A stretch of DNA of 64,000 nucleotides from contig JAJQJQ010000006.1 in NCBI GenBank assembly GCA_028622995.1, positions 1,240,001-1,304,000 on the forward strand. The letters run 5' to 3'. The notes under the pieces are model-generated. The model ran no database searches. It saw nothing but the letters and a program-made list of their open reading frames with translations, and was not told where the DNA came from. Positions 22,966-36,300 of the stretch are shown here, piece after piece (the stretch's first letter is position 1; every line of letters starts with the position of its first letter). Both the position numbers and the translations under genes were made by a program. The DNA comes from Panagrolaimus kolymaensis (taxonomy: Eukaryota > Nematoda > Chromadorea > Rhabditida > Panagrolaimidae).

Positions 22966-25900
22966 ATGTCGAAGCCAAGTGAAGGTCAAGATGAAATAAT
23001 GCCTTATGATCCCGCAGCCAAGCGAGAATGCATTTGGCATGAAGATGGAATTGAAGATCATTTTGGTTTACATAAATTTCGTCCTTATCCGTAAGCAAAA
23101 AAACTTTTTTTCTTCTTAAAAGTTTTCCATTTAAAAGCTCCGATGAATTTAATTTTTTTAGACCACCAGAAAAGAAAATTTTTGAAGATATTCTTGCGAC
23201 CACTGGAAATACTCCTCTTGTAAAGCTAAATAAAATTCCTCAATCTATGGGTATCGAATGTGATGTTTGTAAGTCATTAGTTTTTTTCCATTTATTTATC
23301 AAAAATATTTATCTTTTTTTCTTTCTAAAAAACATAGATTGAAAATTAAAATAAATTTGCTTTAAAAAATTTTCTTCAATCCTCGAATTTATAATTTATT
23401 TATTTATCAAACAAACTTTTTTTAGACGCCAAGTGTGAATTTCTTAACCCCGGTGGATCTGTGAAAGATCGAATTGCGGTTAGAATGGTTGAAATGGCAG
23501 AAGAATGTGGACATTTAAAGCCTGGAATGACTCTAATTGAACCAACTTCAGGAAATACTGGAATTGGATTGGCTTTGGTTGCAGCAGTTAAAGGATATGA
23601 ATGCATTATCGTTATGCCGGAAAGAATGTCACATGAAAAAATTGCTACCATTAAAGCTCTTGGAGCTAAAATCGTTCGAACTAAGGATGATGCCGCATAT
23701 GATAGTGAAGAATCACATATTGGAAAAGCATTTAAAATGCATAAAGAAATGAAAAATAGTGTTATTCTTGATCAAGTAAGAATAAACAAAACAAAACATT
23801 AGAAATTTGGATTTAAAAAATATGCCCACTATGTTTTGTTTTTAGTCTCGAGAAAATTCTTTCTTTACTTTCCAGAACCTTTGAGTATCAATTTTCTTTT
23901 CCCCCTGTTGAAACACTTTATTTTTCACTTTAAAAAAATTGTAACATTTTTTACTCTACTAAAAAAATTTTTTAGTATGTTAATTGTGGCAATCCTTTAT
24001 CCCATTATGAAGGAACAGCCAATGAAATCATTGATGCCCTTGGTGGAGAAGTTCCTGATATGGTTGTAATTGGAACAGGCACGGGTGGAACTTTAACTGG
24101 AGTTGCAAAACATTTTAAACGTGAAAAGAAATGCACTGTAACGTTGTTGATTCTTTTATTATTCAAATTCCCCTCAAATTTTTATTTATATTTTAGGTAA
24201 TTGGAGTTGATCCAGTTGGTTCTGTAATTGGTGGAGGTGAAGAAGCACACGATTTTAAAGTTGAAGGAATTGGCTATGATTTTGTCCCAATTGTCCTTGA
24301 TATGGATTTAGTTGATGAATGGGAAAAGGTTCACGATAAAGATACCTTTCAAATGGCTCAACGCCTTAATCGCGAAGAAGGCCTCCTTTCTGGTGGCTCA
24401 TCAGGCTCAAACATGCATGGAGCAATGATTCACGCAAAAAAACTTAAAAAAGGTCAAAAATGTGTTGTATTTTTGCCTGATGGAGTTCGAAATTATTTAA
24501 CCAAATTTTTGGATGATAAATGGATGATTAAACATGGTTTTGCTTCAGAAGAAGAATTAAAAACTAAGGAAATTGTTGTGAATCCGTAAGTTTTGGCGTG
24601 AAAGAAAAAATAATTGCAAGCTTTGATCCCAAAAAAATTTTTGTTGAAAAACTTTTTCTAAAAAATCGAAGAAAAATATTTAAAGTTTTTTATATTTCCT
24701 GTTTTTCGACGAATTTAATTTAACTAATTATTTCATTTCAGTGATTCATGTTCAAAAGCATGCTTTGAAGATTATGATCCCGAAAAAGCTGGGGATAAAG
24801 ATTTTCAACGAGGCAAATACATTCCAGGTATTCCCAAGGATTTTAATCCCATTCGCAATCTTTTACTTGATGATATTCTTGGAGCCATTGGTCGTACACC
24901 TTTAGTTCGATTAAACAAAATTCCTAAATCTTTGGGAATTGAATGTGAAGTTTGTAAGTTCCACGATAACACTTTTCTTCTGTTAAAATTTCTAATATTT
25001 AAATTTTTATTTCCCTTTCATTTTTTTAGTGGTCAAATGTGAATTTATGTCTGCAGGAGGCTCAGTTAAAGATCGAATTGCCCTTAAAATGATTCAATTG
25101 GCTGAAGAAAAAGGCATTCTTAAACCTGGCATGACCGTAATTGAACCCACTTCAGGTTTGTTTTTTATTTTTATTTTTTAATACTTTACTATCATCACAC
25201 GACTTTTATTTCTCAGGGCAGAAACATAATTTTAATATATATTTTTAGGAAACACTGGAGTTGGATTAGCTTTAATTTGTGCCGTTCGAGGATATAATTG
25301 CGTAATTGTAATGCCAGAAAAAATGTCTAAAGAAAAAGAAGTCACCCTTAAATCACTTGGTGCTAAAATCGTTCGAACTCCATCCAAATATGGTCATGAT
25401 GAACCTGAATCACATATGGGTGTAGCCATTAGATTATTAAAAGAAATTCCCGGATCTATTATGCTTGATCAATATCGAAATATTGGAAATCCCCTTGCAC
25501 ATTATGAAAATACAGCAGAAGAAATTTTATGGGCCACTGATGATAAAGTTGATTATGTTGTAGTTGGAGCAGGCACGGGTGGAACTGTAACAGGAATAGG
25601 CAAAAAAATGAAGGAACGAATCAATGATATTAAAGTGAGTGGAAAAAGCTTCAGAAAAAGTTTTTAAAAAAAATTATTCCCATTTTTTCCAGGTTGTTGC
25701 AGTTGATCCTGTAGGTTCAATTCTTGCTGATCCAAGCATTCGAGAAATTTCTTCATATGAAGTTGAAGGAACTGGATATGATTTCATTCCTGCAGCATTG
25801 GATCGAAGCATCGTCGATCAATGGGTTAAAACCACGGATGCCGATTCATTTTATATCGCTCGACGACTTATTCGCGAAGAGGGCATTCTTTGTGGTGGAT

Positions 25901-26143
25901 CATCCGGAGCTAATGTTTGGGCTGGGCTTGAAGTGGCTAAAGGTTTAGATAAATCCAAACGCGTGGTTATTATTTTACCTGATTCAATTAGAAATTATAT
26001 GTAAGTTATTATTATAAAAAATTAATAAACAAATAGCTTTCTTTGGAATCAGTTTTATAATAATTAAAAAAATAAATTTTAGGACCAAATTCGTTGATGA
26101 TGAATGGATGAAAGCTAAAGGCTTCCCAGTTCCACAATATTAA
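22966..26143 (+). CDS. cbs-1: Cystathionine beta-synthase with two tandem catalytic domains
   Basis: Ten exons: 22966-23090, 23162-23268, 23426-23775, 23976-24137, 24197-24585, 24742-24953, 25030-25155, 25249-25634, 25693-26000, 26083-26143; 741 aa. Two complete fold-type II PLP domains are fused. Both have the PLP-lysine segment GGSVKDRIA, the PTSGNTG loop, the phosphate loop (GTGTGGT, GAGTGGT) and [16 protein letters not shown]. There are no C-terminal regulatory CBS (Bateman) domains. This two-domain plan is known from C. elegans CBS-1. The enzyme condenses serine and homocysteine and can release H2S. Residues 20-36 contain C22-x-W24 and H36, similar in layout to the Cys and His heme ligands of human CBS. 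Confidence 0.95.
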
Positions 26144-26611
26144 TTTTACTTTTTTGCATTTATTAACTGTTGTTTCACATTCACATTAGATGAAATTATA
26201 TTTGCGAACATATTTTTTGGGAACGAAAAAGAAAAAACCAAAAAAAAATTTTTTGTTAGTTTCTTATTTTAATCTTTTTTATATATTATTTTGTTATTCT
26301 GTTTTGTTTTATTATTAAAGATTTTGTTATTTTAGAATAAAGTTTTATGTCTTTTTTGGTTAATTATTTGTGTAAAAACCAATTACAACTACAACAAAAA
26401 AATATGTTAACAGTTTTTATTTATACAAATCTGATACGTTCTTTCCTTTTAACAGTTAAAAAATATAAGTTAGAAGAAATAAATTCATTTGAAGGCAAGA
26501 AAGATTTTTTTGTTTGTTTGTAAAGCCCGGAAAAAAATAAATAATAATTTAAAAAAATGAATTACAGTTTCATTTTTTGCGAATTTGTATTTTATATATG
26601 TATTTTGTTTT
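26144..26611. other. Convergent intergenic region
   Basis: Between the 3' ends of cbs-1 (+) and rund-1 (-). The second CAGTTT domain begins here (about 26410, 26457, 26564). Nothing else seen. Confidence 0.6.
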
Positions 26612-29600
26612 TTAAAATGCATCTTTGATGTGTTCAAATGGACGAATGGCTAAATCCACGGGTAAATCGATATGATAATCATGAAATCTTTCAAGCAATG
26701 GGCGAATGTCTTCACAACCTGAAAAAAACACCCTTTTCAATTTGTCACCGTTAAAACAAAAATTACATAGAAATTAGCTGGAAAAAAATATTAAATGCAG
26801 TGTTTAAACAAAGCACAGTTTTTTCTTTCTTTTTTTTTTGAAGTATTCTCAAAAAATATATTTTTGAACTCAAATATTTTTTTTCTGGCCTTTTTCAATA
26901 AAAACAAATTCATTTGTTTTCTCAGTTTTCTGTCTTTAAAAAAGCGAAATAATTCTATCGATTTCAGTTTAAAGATTTTTTTATGAGTTACCTGTGTGAG
27001 CCACATACGACCATGGATGATAACATTTAGATACAATAAAATCAGCTCTAAAAATTATTCGAATCCATCCTGGTAATTTTCTTTCATTTATAGCAGCCGA
27101 AACAAAAGCTTTCCACATTGCATCGGGTGTTCGCTTGAGTCGTTTATGAGTGGACATAATATTTTCTATTGTGTACATTAAAAGCTAAAAATGATAAAAG
27201 TAAAAAAAGGATAAAGTTTTGGTAAACTTTTCTAAAAATAAATCAAAAATTTGCCGTATATACTAAATCGTGACAGTTTTATAAATATTTTGTGAAAAAT
27301 AAATTTTAGATCAAATAAAGTTGTTTTTTATTTAAGATAAAATTCAAAAGTTCATTAAATTTTAAAAAACCAGAGATATGGAAGAATTCAGTTTTTTTCA
27401 AATATTTTTTAAAACTTTGTTTTTAAACCATTGATAAAAATTATGCTTATTTAAAAAAAAGCGTTTTATAGTTTACTCAGTTTTTATTGAAACAAATGTT
27501 GCTTTATACCGTTTTGTATGATACTCATGCATTACTCAAGATTGACAGTTTAATTTTTAACAAAAGCTAATATTTCGCTTGCCAATTTTTTAATTGCTTC
27601 CTTCATACTTACCTCTTTGGATGTAATTTGTTTTCCTGAGACATTATCCAATTTAAACGTTTGAGTTAATTTTCCAACTGAACCATCATTTAATTCTTTT
27701 AATTTTCTATCTTCATAAAAATATAAAATTATGTCCCAAATATGAGTTAATTGACATCCTCCACTGCAACCATTTCCACCGCCGCCGTTGCCACCATTCG
27801 AATTTTTTTGTTCAAAATTTTTATTTTTATTATTTTTATTTCCTGTTCGATCAGGAAAACAACCAACAACAAATCCGCCCATATTTAATAAACTTGATTC
27901 CTTTAAAATTTCATTTCTCATTCCATGTTCTAATAAACCTCGCAAAGCGGGGCAAAAATCCTTTCGAAATGTTGTAACTATTTCTTCTTCGCTCCATTCA
28001 AATAATTCTTGATTCCTTTGTTCATCATCCGTTGGAATGGTATTTATTTCTTCCATATCCAAAGTAATAATAGAATATTTTTTTAATATTTCTATTACAT
28101 AATTTACAACTATTTCTAAATGAGCTCGTTGATCGCCATAATGATTTCCACGAGGAGTATTTTTAAGTTCATTTTTTTCAAATTTTTTATTTCCAACTCC
28201 AATCAACCCGAAAATGGATGATTGACGTTTGGGTGGTCCACGATTTACGGATTGAAGGGAACGAGCTGAAGAATATTTTGTTGGGCTTTCATTAACAGTA
28301 GAAGAATTATTAATTGTGATGGGTTTAGGGTTGCCACTGCCATTAGTATTATTTTCTGAACTTTCCCTTTGTAAAAATGTTACAAAATTTTCCAAATCTA
28401 TTATTTGAGTTTGTAATTGATCCACTAATTGCTCTTTTTCTTTTATGGGTTCTAATATCTGAAACATAAAAAAAAATTACAAGTAAGTGCATGGCAGTTT
28501 TTTATAATAAATTTCATAAATTTTTTCTATTTTAATATTTACATAATAAAAAAGAAATTGCAAAAATATAATAATTCTTGCTACATTCAGTTTTTTAAAC
28601 CAAAAAATATACGTGGACATTTTAATATTTTTTTAAATTGGAAGAAAAATTAAAAATTTTCAATATTTTTTGATCAACGAAATTATGACTCAGTTTAAAA
28701 GAAAAATATCGAATATGATATCATTTTTTTTGAAACCATAAAAAGACTTTATCAGTTTTACTTTTTTTGGAAGATATTTGAAAAAAAAAAAAGAATTCAA
28801 CTTTCACTAAAAAACTTAAAAGGTCTCTAATTTAATGTGCAATTTCTATCCTGGATATTTATTAGATCTCAGTTATGCCCCTTTAATTTATAAAAATCTT
28901 CTTATTTTCATTTTTTTCAGTTTCCCCAGTTTTTTTAAAGGATTGTTAAAAATATAATTTTTGGATATATCAAAATTTAAACAAACCTGTTTAATTCCAT
29001 TATCCACACTGTTTTGCAATTCCTGTTCAGTTAAATGTTCCAATTCGATATTAAGTTGAATTTTTTCATGTAATTTATCAAATACCAGCTTTTGTCGGAG
29101 CTTTAATTGACTTGTGGGTAATTCGCCTCCACCATTTTCATATGCAAATTTTTCCAAATCTTCCGTTTGATTTTTTAGTTCTCGAATTAACGAAAGTACT
29201 CGCTTTCGTTTTTCATCGATTTCATGATCGAGGGTTGCACCATTTTGTTGCTTTTCTCTTATTTCTCGAGTATCTTGCTTTATTTCGGTTAAATCCAAAC
29301 ATGGAGTTGAAGCATAATCATGGAGCTGTTTTAATAATTCCTTAAAAAACATCACATGTCAGTTTTTTTAGATAAAATAATTATTTCTTTTTTTCAATAT
29401 TATCTAGATAAATAATTTTTTTTTAATTTGGCAACAGCATACCCAGTTTTATAATAAATAAATATAAAAATATCGGAATTTAAAAAAAAAAGTCTCATTA
29501 AATAAATTTCTTGAATATTTTTTAAAGGTCCGAATGACTGGAATTTTAGTGAAGCATAAATGCTAAGAATAACAGTTTATTAGAGCTTGTAGTTTTTTTT

Positions 29601-32250
29601 TGTAACCGAACTCGCAAAAAAAAAAAGAGTGGTTTTTATCTTATTCAGTTTTAAATTCCTGAATGAAAAAAAGGCCAAAAGTAATCCAGTTTTATTTCCT
29701 CTTTTTTAAGGTATATTTAAGGAATCTTGAAAAGCAGTTTAAAAAAAGCCCCAATTTTTTCTTTAAAAAACCCCCAACTTACATCTCTTTTTTCTGGTGG
29801 AGCCATTGTAATTTGTTGAAGGCGAAATTGAATTCGAGCAAATTGGGATGATAAAGTTAAAATAGAATCACTCAATCTTGCATGTTCTTCTTCCAATTCT
29901 CGAACTTTATCCACCGAACTAAAAAAACTTATCATTGTTAATTTCCTGTTTAAAAAATAATTTTTGAGAAACTAGAAACTCAGTTTTAACTATTTAAAAA
30001 AATAATTCTTACTTTTGTTGAGATTTTGCTTCATCATATGAATTTGTAATCCAATTATCAGTATTTTCAAGGGAAATATTTATTGAATCATCTAAAAATT
30101 TATTTTTTTTTTATTGACAACTATTTTAAATGCTCTCAGTTTTTATTACCATCCGATGATTGAACATTTCGATAACTACTATTTGCACTGGAAGTTGGAG
30201 CAGCTTTATTATTATTTGTTGTTGATAATGAATCAAAATCAAATCCAAGATTTATTGGTATATCTTCGGTCATATCTAATGTTGGCATATTTTTAAATAC
30301 CAAGGCCCAGTTTTTTTGTTGTTGTTAAAATAAATAAAAATTTATAGATGAAATTCTAAAAATGTAAAGTTTTGAATAGAAAGAAAATCTCAGTTTTTGT
30401 TTTTTTTATTTATTCTCGACGCGTTTGGTTAAATTTTTTACAGTTTTAAAAATATATAAAAATCACGCATTAAAAAAAATAAAACAGTTTAAAAAAATTA
30501 AATAAATATATTTTATAAGCAAATAAACTCAGTTCATAATAATTTTAGTTTATATTTTTTGTTTTGTTTTACTTAGTTAGACCCATTTCTAAAATTACAG
30601 AGTTGTGAGAAAAAAGTGTAAAAGGCTGGCTCAGTTATTAAAAAAATAAACAAATTTATTGGAATTTTAACTTGCAGTGTGAAGTTAAAGTTTAAAATAA
30701 TTATGGTCATGCTGAAGACATTGTTCTAGTTAAAAAAACGCAACTCCCTAAACCTCCAACAGTTTTATAAAAAAAAATATTTATTCCAGAATATTCTAAT
30801 CAATATATTCCTTGCTACAACGCGGCATAGAAACAAGACAAAAAAAAAGAACGAAAGCATGGGGGCGTAGGAATTATTTCTAAAGCTTGAAAAGCTGCTG
30901 CATTGCTTTTCTTCTTCTATTTCCATATTTGAGTCAATAATGTATGTCAAAAAAAATATATAGGCTTGCTTGCGTAGTTGAATGCCATTTTTCTTTTTTC
31001 TCTCTTCATTTTTTTTTTGTTGCGTTCTCTGCCTTCTATGGTTTTTTTTTCTAGAAGCAGCTAGGCTATTTTTTCATTCATCAGAAAAAGAAATAAAGCA
31101 GCCGATGGCAAGAGTGAGAATGAGAATGACAGAGATGCCTCAAAAAGAAGAGAGACTTTCAGTTTTCTTTATACATATTTTTATTTTGAGAGGGAAATAA
31201 ATGGAATAATAGCTGCTCGCTTGCTAGCTAGCTTGCTTGATGACGTATATTTATTCTTTCATTCTATTATTTTTCCATTTTTTTTCCATATTAATGCTTT
31301 CAGGCAAGCAAGCAACAAAAAAAACTGAAAGAAATGGAGAAAAATTAATGGCGTCATTTTTAAAAGGCATGAGAAGAAGAAAAGAACAAAATGAGGGGAG
31401 AAGGAGGAAGAAAATAAAAGAAGGCAAACAAAACGCCTGTTTGCTTTCCTTGCAAGCATGGAATCATGTTTGACGTATTCTTCACTTCAAGCATTTTTTT
31501 TCGTTGCAATTTTAAAAAATTTATGTATTAAAAATTGATTAAATTAAATCCTTTTTAATTTTTTTTGGTGGAAATCTTATTTCAGTTTTAAAAATTGAAA
31601 TTTAAAAAAAATGTTTATGCAAAATAACAAATTCGTATAAAAATAAACAGTTAAAAATAAATTTGAGATAATAACCTCCGAGCAAGTTTAATATTTATCC
31701 AGAAAAAAGCAAGCTACTTTGTTGAAAAAATATGACAACAATTTTCAACATTTTTTTTCCTTACTATAATTTTCTCCTGCATTTTTGAATAATAATAATA
31801 ATCTTTAATTAAAAATTCCTTTTATTCCATCGATGATTTAAAGTTTGAGAGGCCAAATTTGATCTTTAAAAAACAAAGTATGATCGCAATGAAAAATTAT
31901 TAAAAAATTTTGTAGTCATTAATGCGTCAAAAAAATCATAGTTTTACAGTTTTTTTTTAAACTAATTTAAAGCAATTAAAGTAGACGAAGACGTATGTAT
32001 GCATCTCCGCAGTTTTCAAGATTATTTTTAACTTCAATGTAAATCTTGGAGTTGTTTTGTACAGTTTATTTAATGTTCTGATTCAAAATTATAAATTATT
32101 TATGTTTAAAATAACATAGTTTGATTTTATTTTTATTCAAAATTTTTATTCCAAAAATGTTTTTGAATTATTTCCTAAATTGAACCTTTTAAAGATTTTA
32201 ATTATTTTATTTAAAAATTTTGAATGTTCCACAGTTTTTTTTAAATTTAA
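26400..32250 (+). repeat. CAGTTT motif array, domain B
   Basis: By eye I count about 40 copies of CAGTT[T/A] on the + strand, densest at 27.2-30.8 kb. Examples: 27273, 27389, 27478, 27545, 28494, 28588, 28690, 28753, 29357, 29442, 29646, 29687, 29981, 30137, 30308, 30440, 30760, 31583, 32061, 32232. The host gene rund-1 is on the minus strand, so here the motif is antisense to its host, unlike in domain A. AACTG on the + strand is rare (about 27677, in an exon, and 31324). Confidence 0.72.
26612..30288 (-). CDS. rund-1: RUN domain-containing protein 1 homolog
   Basis: Exons 30150-30288, 30013-30091, 29783-29918, 28987-29340, 27613-28458, 26992-27184, 26612-26718; 617 aa, close to RUNDC1. The N-terminus is low in structure; two coiled-coil stretches follow (VRELEEEHARLSDSILTL and LSLIRELKNQTEDLEKF). 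The RUN domain covers roughly the last 300 residues (VNYVIEILKKY, DFCPALRGLLEHGM, THIWDIILYFYEDRKL, WKAFVSAAINERKLPGW). A Gly/Asn-rich insert (NKNKNFEQKNSNGGNGGGG) lies inside the RUN domain. C. elegans RUND-1 works with RAB-2 in dense-core vesicle maturation. The introns are much longer than in neighbouring genes and are filled with the CAGTTT array. Confidence 0.9.
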
Positions 32251-32475
32251 TTTCAACAGAATCAGCTTTATTTTTTTTTAAATTACAAAGTATAGTTTAA
32301 TTTTTTTTTCTTCAATAAATTATTTTATAAAACACACACAAAGTTATAACATTTTTTTGGAGACAGATAAAGAGGGAAACAAATGAATCAGACGCGACTA
32401 AAATAAAAATGTGGAACGACGACGACAACAGACTTTTTTTTAAAAACTTTATTTTTTTTTGTTGCTAAAAATGGT
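30289..32475. other. Intergenic region
   Basis: Upstream flank of rund-1. It holds the tail of the CAGTTT array and a Gln/Lys-codon-like purine tract near 31.3-31.45 kb. No gene recognised. Confidence 0.55.
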
Positions 32476-33310
32476 TTATTTTCTTCCCCATGCCCAACCA
32501 AGATCATGCCAATCAGGATTTTTTTTAACTTGTTTCATGGAACGCGTTTGTCTTCGATCATTAATTATTCCACCTTCATTATTATTATTATTTGTGGAAG
32601 ATGGAGATGAAACCAAATTAGATACTCCAACTTCATTGAGATTTGTAGAGGGTGGAAGAAAATATTCATCATTCGATCGTTTACCCCAAGCCCATCCAAG
32701 ATCCTCCCAACGAGCATCAGATTTCTTTAATAATGGTAAAAATTGTTGAGCTTGAGCTACATGGAATGGAACAGCTTTACCATTACGAAATGGAAACATT
32801 GAACGAAATGTGCTTACATCAAATAAGCGTCGATTGTAAACTGAAAAAAAAATAGTTTAAATTTGTAAAAAGTTATTTGAGTAATTTGGGATTTCTTAGA
32901 ACAAAAAAGAAGAAACTTTAGTAATCCGATAAATACTTGAAAGATTTTAAAAAAAGTTAAGAATGGGTTATTTTCACTGGAAAAAAAGCAGACGATGAAA
33001 AAAATAAAAATATAATTATTTTAGAAAAAATCTAACAAAAATTATTTAATTTTAGGAATGCTAAAAATTTTTATTTTAAACCTCCCCGTAAGCCAAAAAA
33101 GCCAGTTTCTAAAAGAATCAAAATTATTCTTCAATAAATTTTTTAAAAATTTGTGCTGTTTTTAGGGAAATATTTTTGCCCTTTTAAAGATATATGAACA
33201 GTTAATTAAAACATGCCTGGGGCTTGTTGAGCTGAGGTGAAACAAATCAAAAATGTTGATGCAACAACAAAGCATGAAATCAAATTAATTTTAAATACCG
33301 ATAACATCAT
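32476..33310 (-). CDS. nlp-42: Neuropeptide precursor, NLP-42 type (W-x6-W-amide)
   Basis: Two exons, 33217-33310 and 32476-32840; 152 aa. Exon 1 encodes a signal peptide (MMLSVFKINLISCFVVASTF...) cut near FTSAQQAP. Two peptides are framed by dibasic sites and amidation glycines: KK-SDARWEDLGWAW-G-KR and KK-NPDWHDLGWAW-G-RK. Both fit W-x6-W-amide and closely match C. elegans NLP-42 peptides (NPxWxxLGxAWG). The second peptide ends the protein (GRK, stop). The intron starts with GC (CAG/GCATGT) rather than GT; this is the only donor that keeps the frame. Confidence 0.88.
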
Positions 33311-36300
33311 GAGTAAATGTAAATATGTGTGTGTCGTTAATATGGTTGTTAGTCAATCAATCAAACAAAAAAACAATAGTTTTCGAAGTGGGTAAAAAAC
33401 AACAACAAATATTAACAAACAAAAAATGCTATTAACTTTGACCACAAATAAAGAGATTCTCGGCGATCTACAAAAAAAAATTCTCCAAAATGATGTTCAA
33501 TTTTAATTTAATTAATAAACAGAAAAAATGAAGAAAAAAAATAAATCACGAAAGTGCAATTATAAATTATGACAAATCACGAATTAAAAAACTGAAGTAA
33601 ATGTAAAATACACGCGCTATCGTATTTTATTCTTATAAAACACAATTAACATTAGTCAACAAAAAATAAGTGGCATTCAAAGGAGTTTTAATTATTTACA
33701 GTAGCTTCACGGATAATAATTCCTTTAAAAACTCATTTTTTTACGCAGCATCGCATTTTAGAAAAAAAGAAAGGAAAAGAAACTACTAATTTTTTTGCTG
33801 CTTTTACAGTTTTATAAATTTACAACCCAAAACAATATTAATTAATTAAATACAAAAAATGAAAAAGAAAATTAAAACTTTCTTTTGAAAAAAATATTGC
33901 CTCTTTAAAAAAACAAAGTACATGTGAAAGCTTTTTTTTGTTTGGAAGAAAAAGATGATTGAAAATTTTATTTTATGCATCATAGTTAGGTACTACTACA
34001 ACCAACCCAACCCAAATCATAATTTTCTCATAGATATAATTTCGTCGTTTTTATGTACAAAAAACTTATTTTTCTTATTATCAAAAGTTTTTGTTTGTTG
34101 GTAAAAAAATTTCATTGAAAATCTTCTAACATTTTCTTCTTCATAATTTGGTCAAGCGGAGGCTATTTTTGATTTTAGATTCACCAAAAAAAATCTATAA
34201 AGTTTATATTAGAATTTTTAAAGTAAATTGGCAAAAAAAATTTCTAATTAGATTCACCATAAAAGGCAGATAATTAATTTTAAGAGATGCTGTAATTCCT
34301 TTGTCCTTTTTGGCGTTTGCTTTATTTTCTAAAAAATTGCAGAAAGAATTCAAAAATACTTTGTTCTTATTTTTTTTCAAATAATTTTCCAAAAGACTAA
34401 ACAAAGAAAATTATGAAACAACTTATCAAATGTTCGTAAAAGTGGGAGAGGAGAGAAATGACAAATAAGCAACCACCGTAAATTTGCTTTTTTTTGCATT
34501 TTTAAACGCTTTGGAGATATTGGTGGTGATAGGTCATGAAGGCTTCAATTATTAATCTCAAATTACCAAGAGAGAAAAAAAATTAGCTTTTACTCGAAGT
34601 AATTTCTTATGCAAAACCAAACATAAATTTTTTACTAAAAAAATAGTTATTTAGCTTTTTTAAAAACAAACTCCTTATTTTTCAAAAATAATTTAAACCC
34701 TTTATTAATTAACTAAATCACCACCTTTTAAATAATCTTGAAAGCCTTTTTAGTTGAACCGTTTTTTGCTGAAAGCAACCAAGCACCTTTTCATTTTTAA
34801 AAAGATTAAAGATTTTTTCCATTGCACTTTCTTTTTTTTTTTAATAATTCACTAGTATTATAAAAATTGCAAAAAAAAAATATAGCCTATTTTTTACAAC
34901 CTTTGAGTTTTTTTCATTAATGAAAAAAAGGTGGTCTTTCTTTTCTTTTTCTTTTTTATCCATTCATTGATAAAGAAGAAGAAAAAAAAGTAAGAAAAAA
35001 AAACATATAATAATACATAGCTAATTTCTGCAACAAGATTTTGATGCCAAAAATAAATTAAGTGTTGCAAAAAAAAAAATAATCAAAAGCTAAAAAAATT
35101 TTCATTACATTTGCCGCAAATAATTTTGTTTCAAAGTCTTTTTTTGTGAAATATAAAAACTTCGTTCAACCATTTTCATATTTTGAAGTTATTATTTCAC
35201 AAAAAATTTTCATATTTTTTATCCAAAAAATACACACTAAAAATAGTAATGAAGCGAAAATGCAAAACTGTTAAAAACAATTTTTTTGTTACTAAAAATT
35301 TCGCGCTCCACTTTTTTCTTTCTCAACCTTCTTCTGTTCGCAATGGAATACGCATATTTTGTTATGCTAAATCCATAAAAATTTTATTACCTTCGATGTA
35401 TGAACAAAGAGTCATAGCCACCTTTTTGTTTTTCATTCTTTTTTTTAAACCTTTTTATATTGCGTCACAAACATTTATATTGAAGGAATAATAAATAAAA
35501 TAAATTATGTTTAGTTTGACTATTGTTTAAAATTCACAATATTTGCTTCCATCCATATCCTCCCACTTTCCGCTACTTCCATTTTTATTGATAAAACTTA
35601 TAAAAAGCTGTCTTTTACCGTAATTTGTAACATTTTTGCAAGCATCGATAAAAAAAACTAGATTAGAATAAACCACCTTCGAAAACAACGCATGCATCCA
35701 TGACCATAAAAAAATGCATAACTAAGAGAGGACACAAATTAAGTTTAAAACTATTTACTTTTTTGCATTCTTTTTTTAAAAGTCATTGTTTCTGATAGAG
35801 CAAAAAAAAATCCAAATGAATAAATAAAACAAACTTCAAAAATGGAAGCTTTTCCATGAAACATACTTACATATTATTGGTTTATTCCGCAAAAAATAGG
35901 GGTTTGTTTTATTCATTTGAAAAGCAAAAAAAACCATTCAAAAATTTTAATATCCAGAAGCAAAAATGTTTGGTAAAAATCTGATAAATTACTAAACCAT
36001 ATTTTGCGAGAAATCTGCGCATAAAACGAAGCAAAAAAACTATTATCGTAGTTTTAAACTTCCTCCAAATTCCTTATTCCCCTTTTAAAATAAATAATTT
36101 CCAAAGCCACCATAGTCAAAAAAACTGCCATGAAAATATACTCATTAAAAGCTACCGTATCTTCAAAAGAAAAAATAACTTCCTAAAAATAAATGGAAAG
36201 AAAAATATCGTTGCATTAATAAAACTAAAAAAAAATATGGCTATATAAATACTCTTCCAGCAAAGGCAATTAAATGAAATTCATTGGAACAACTAATTGG

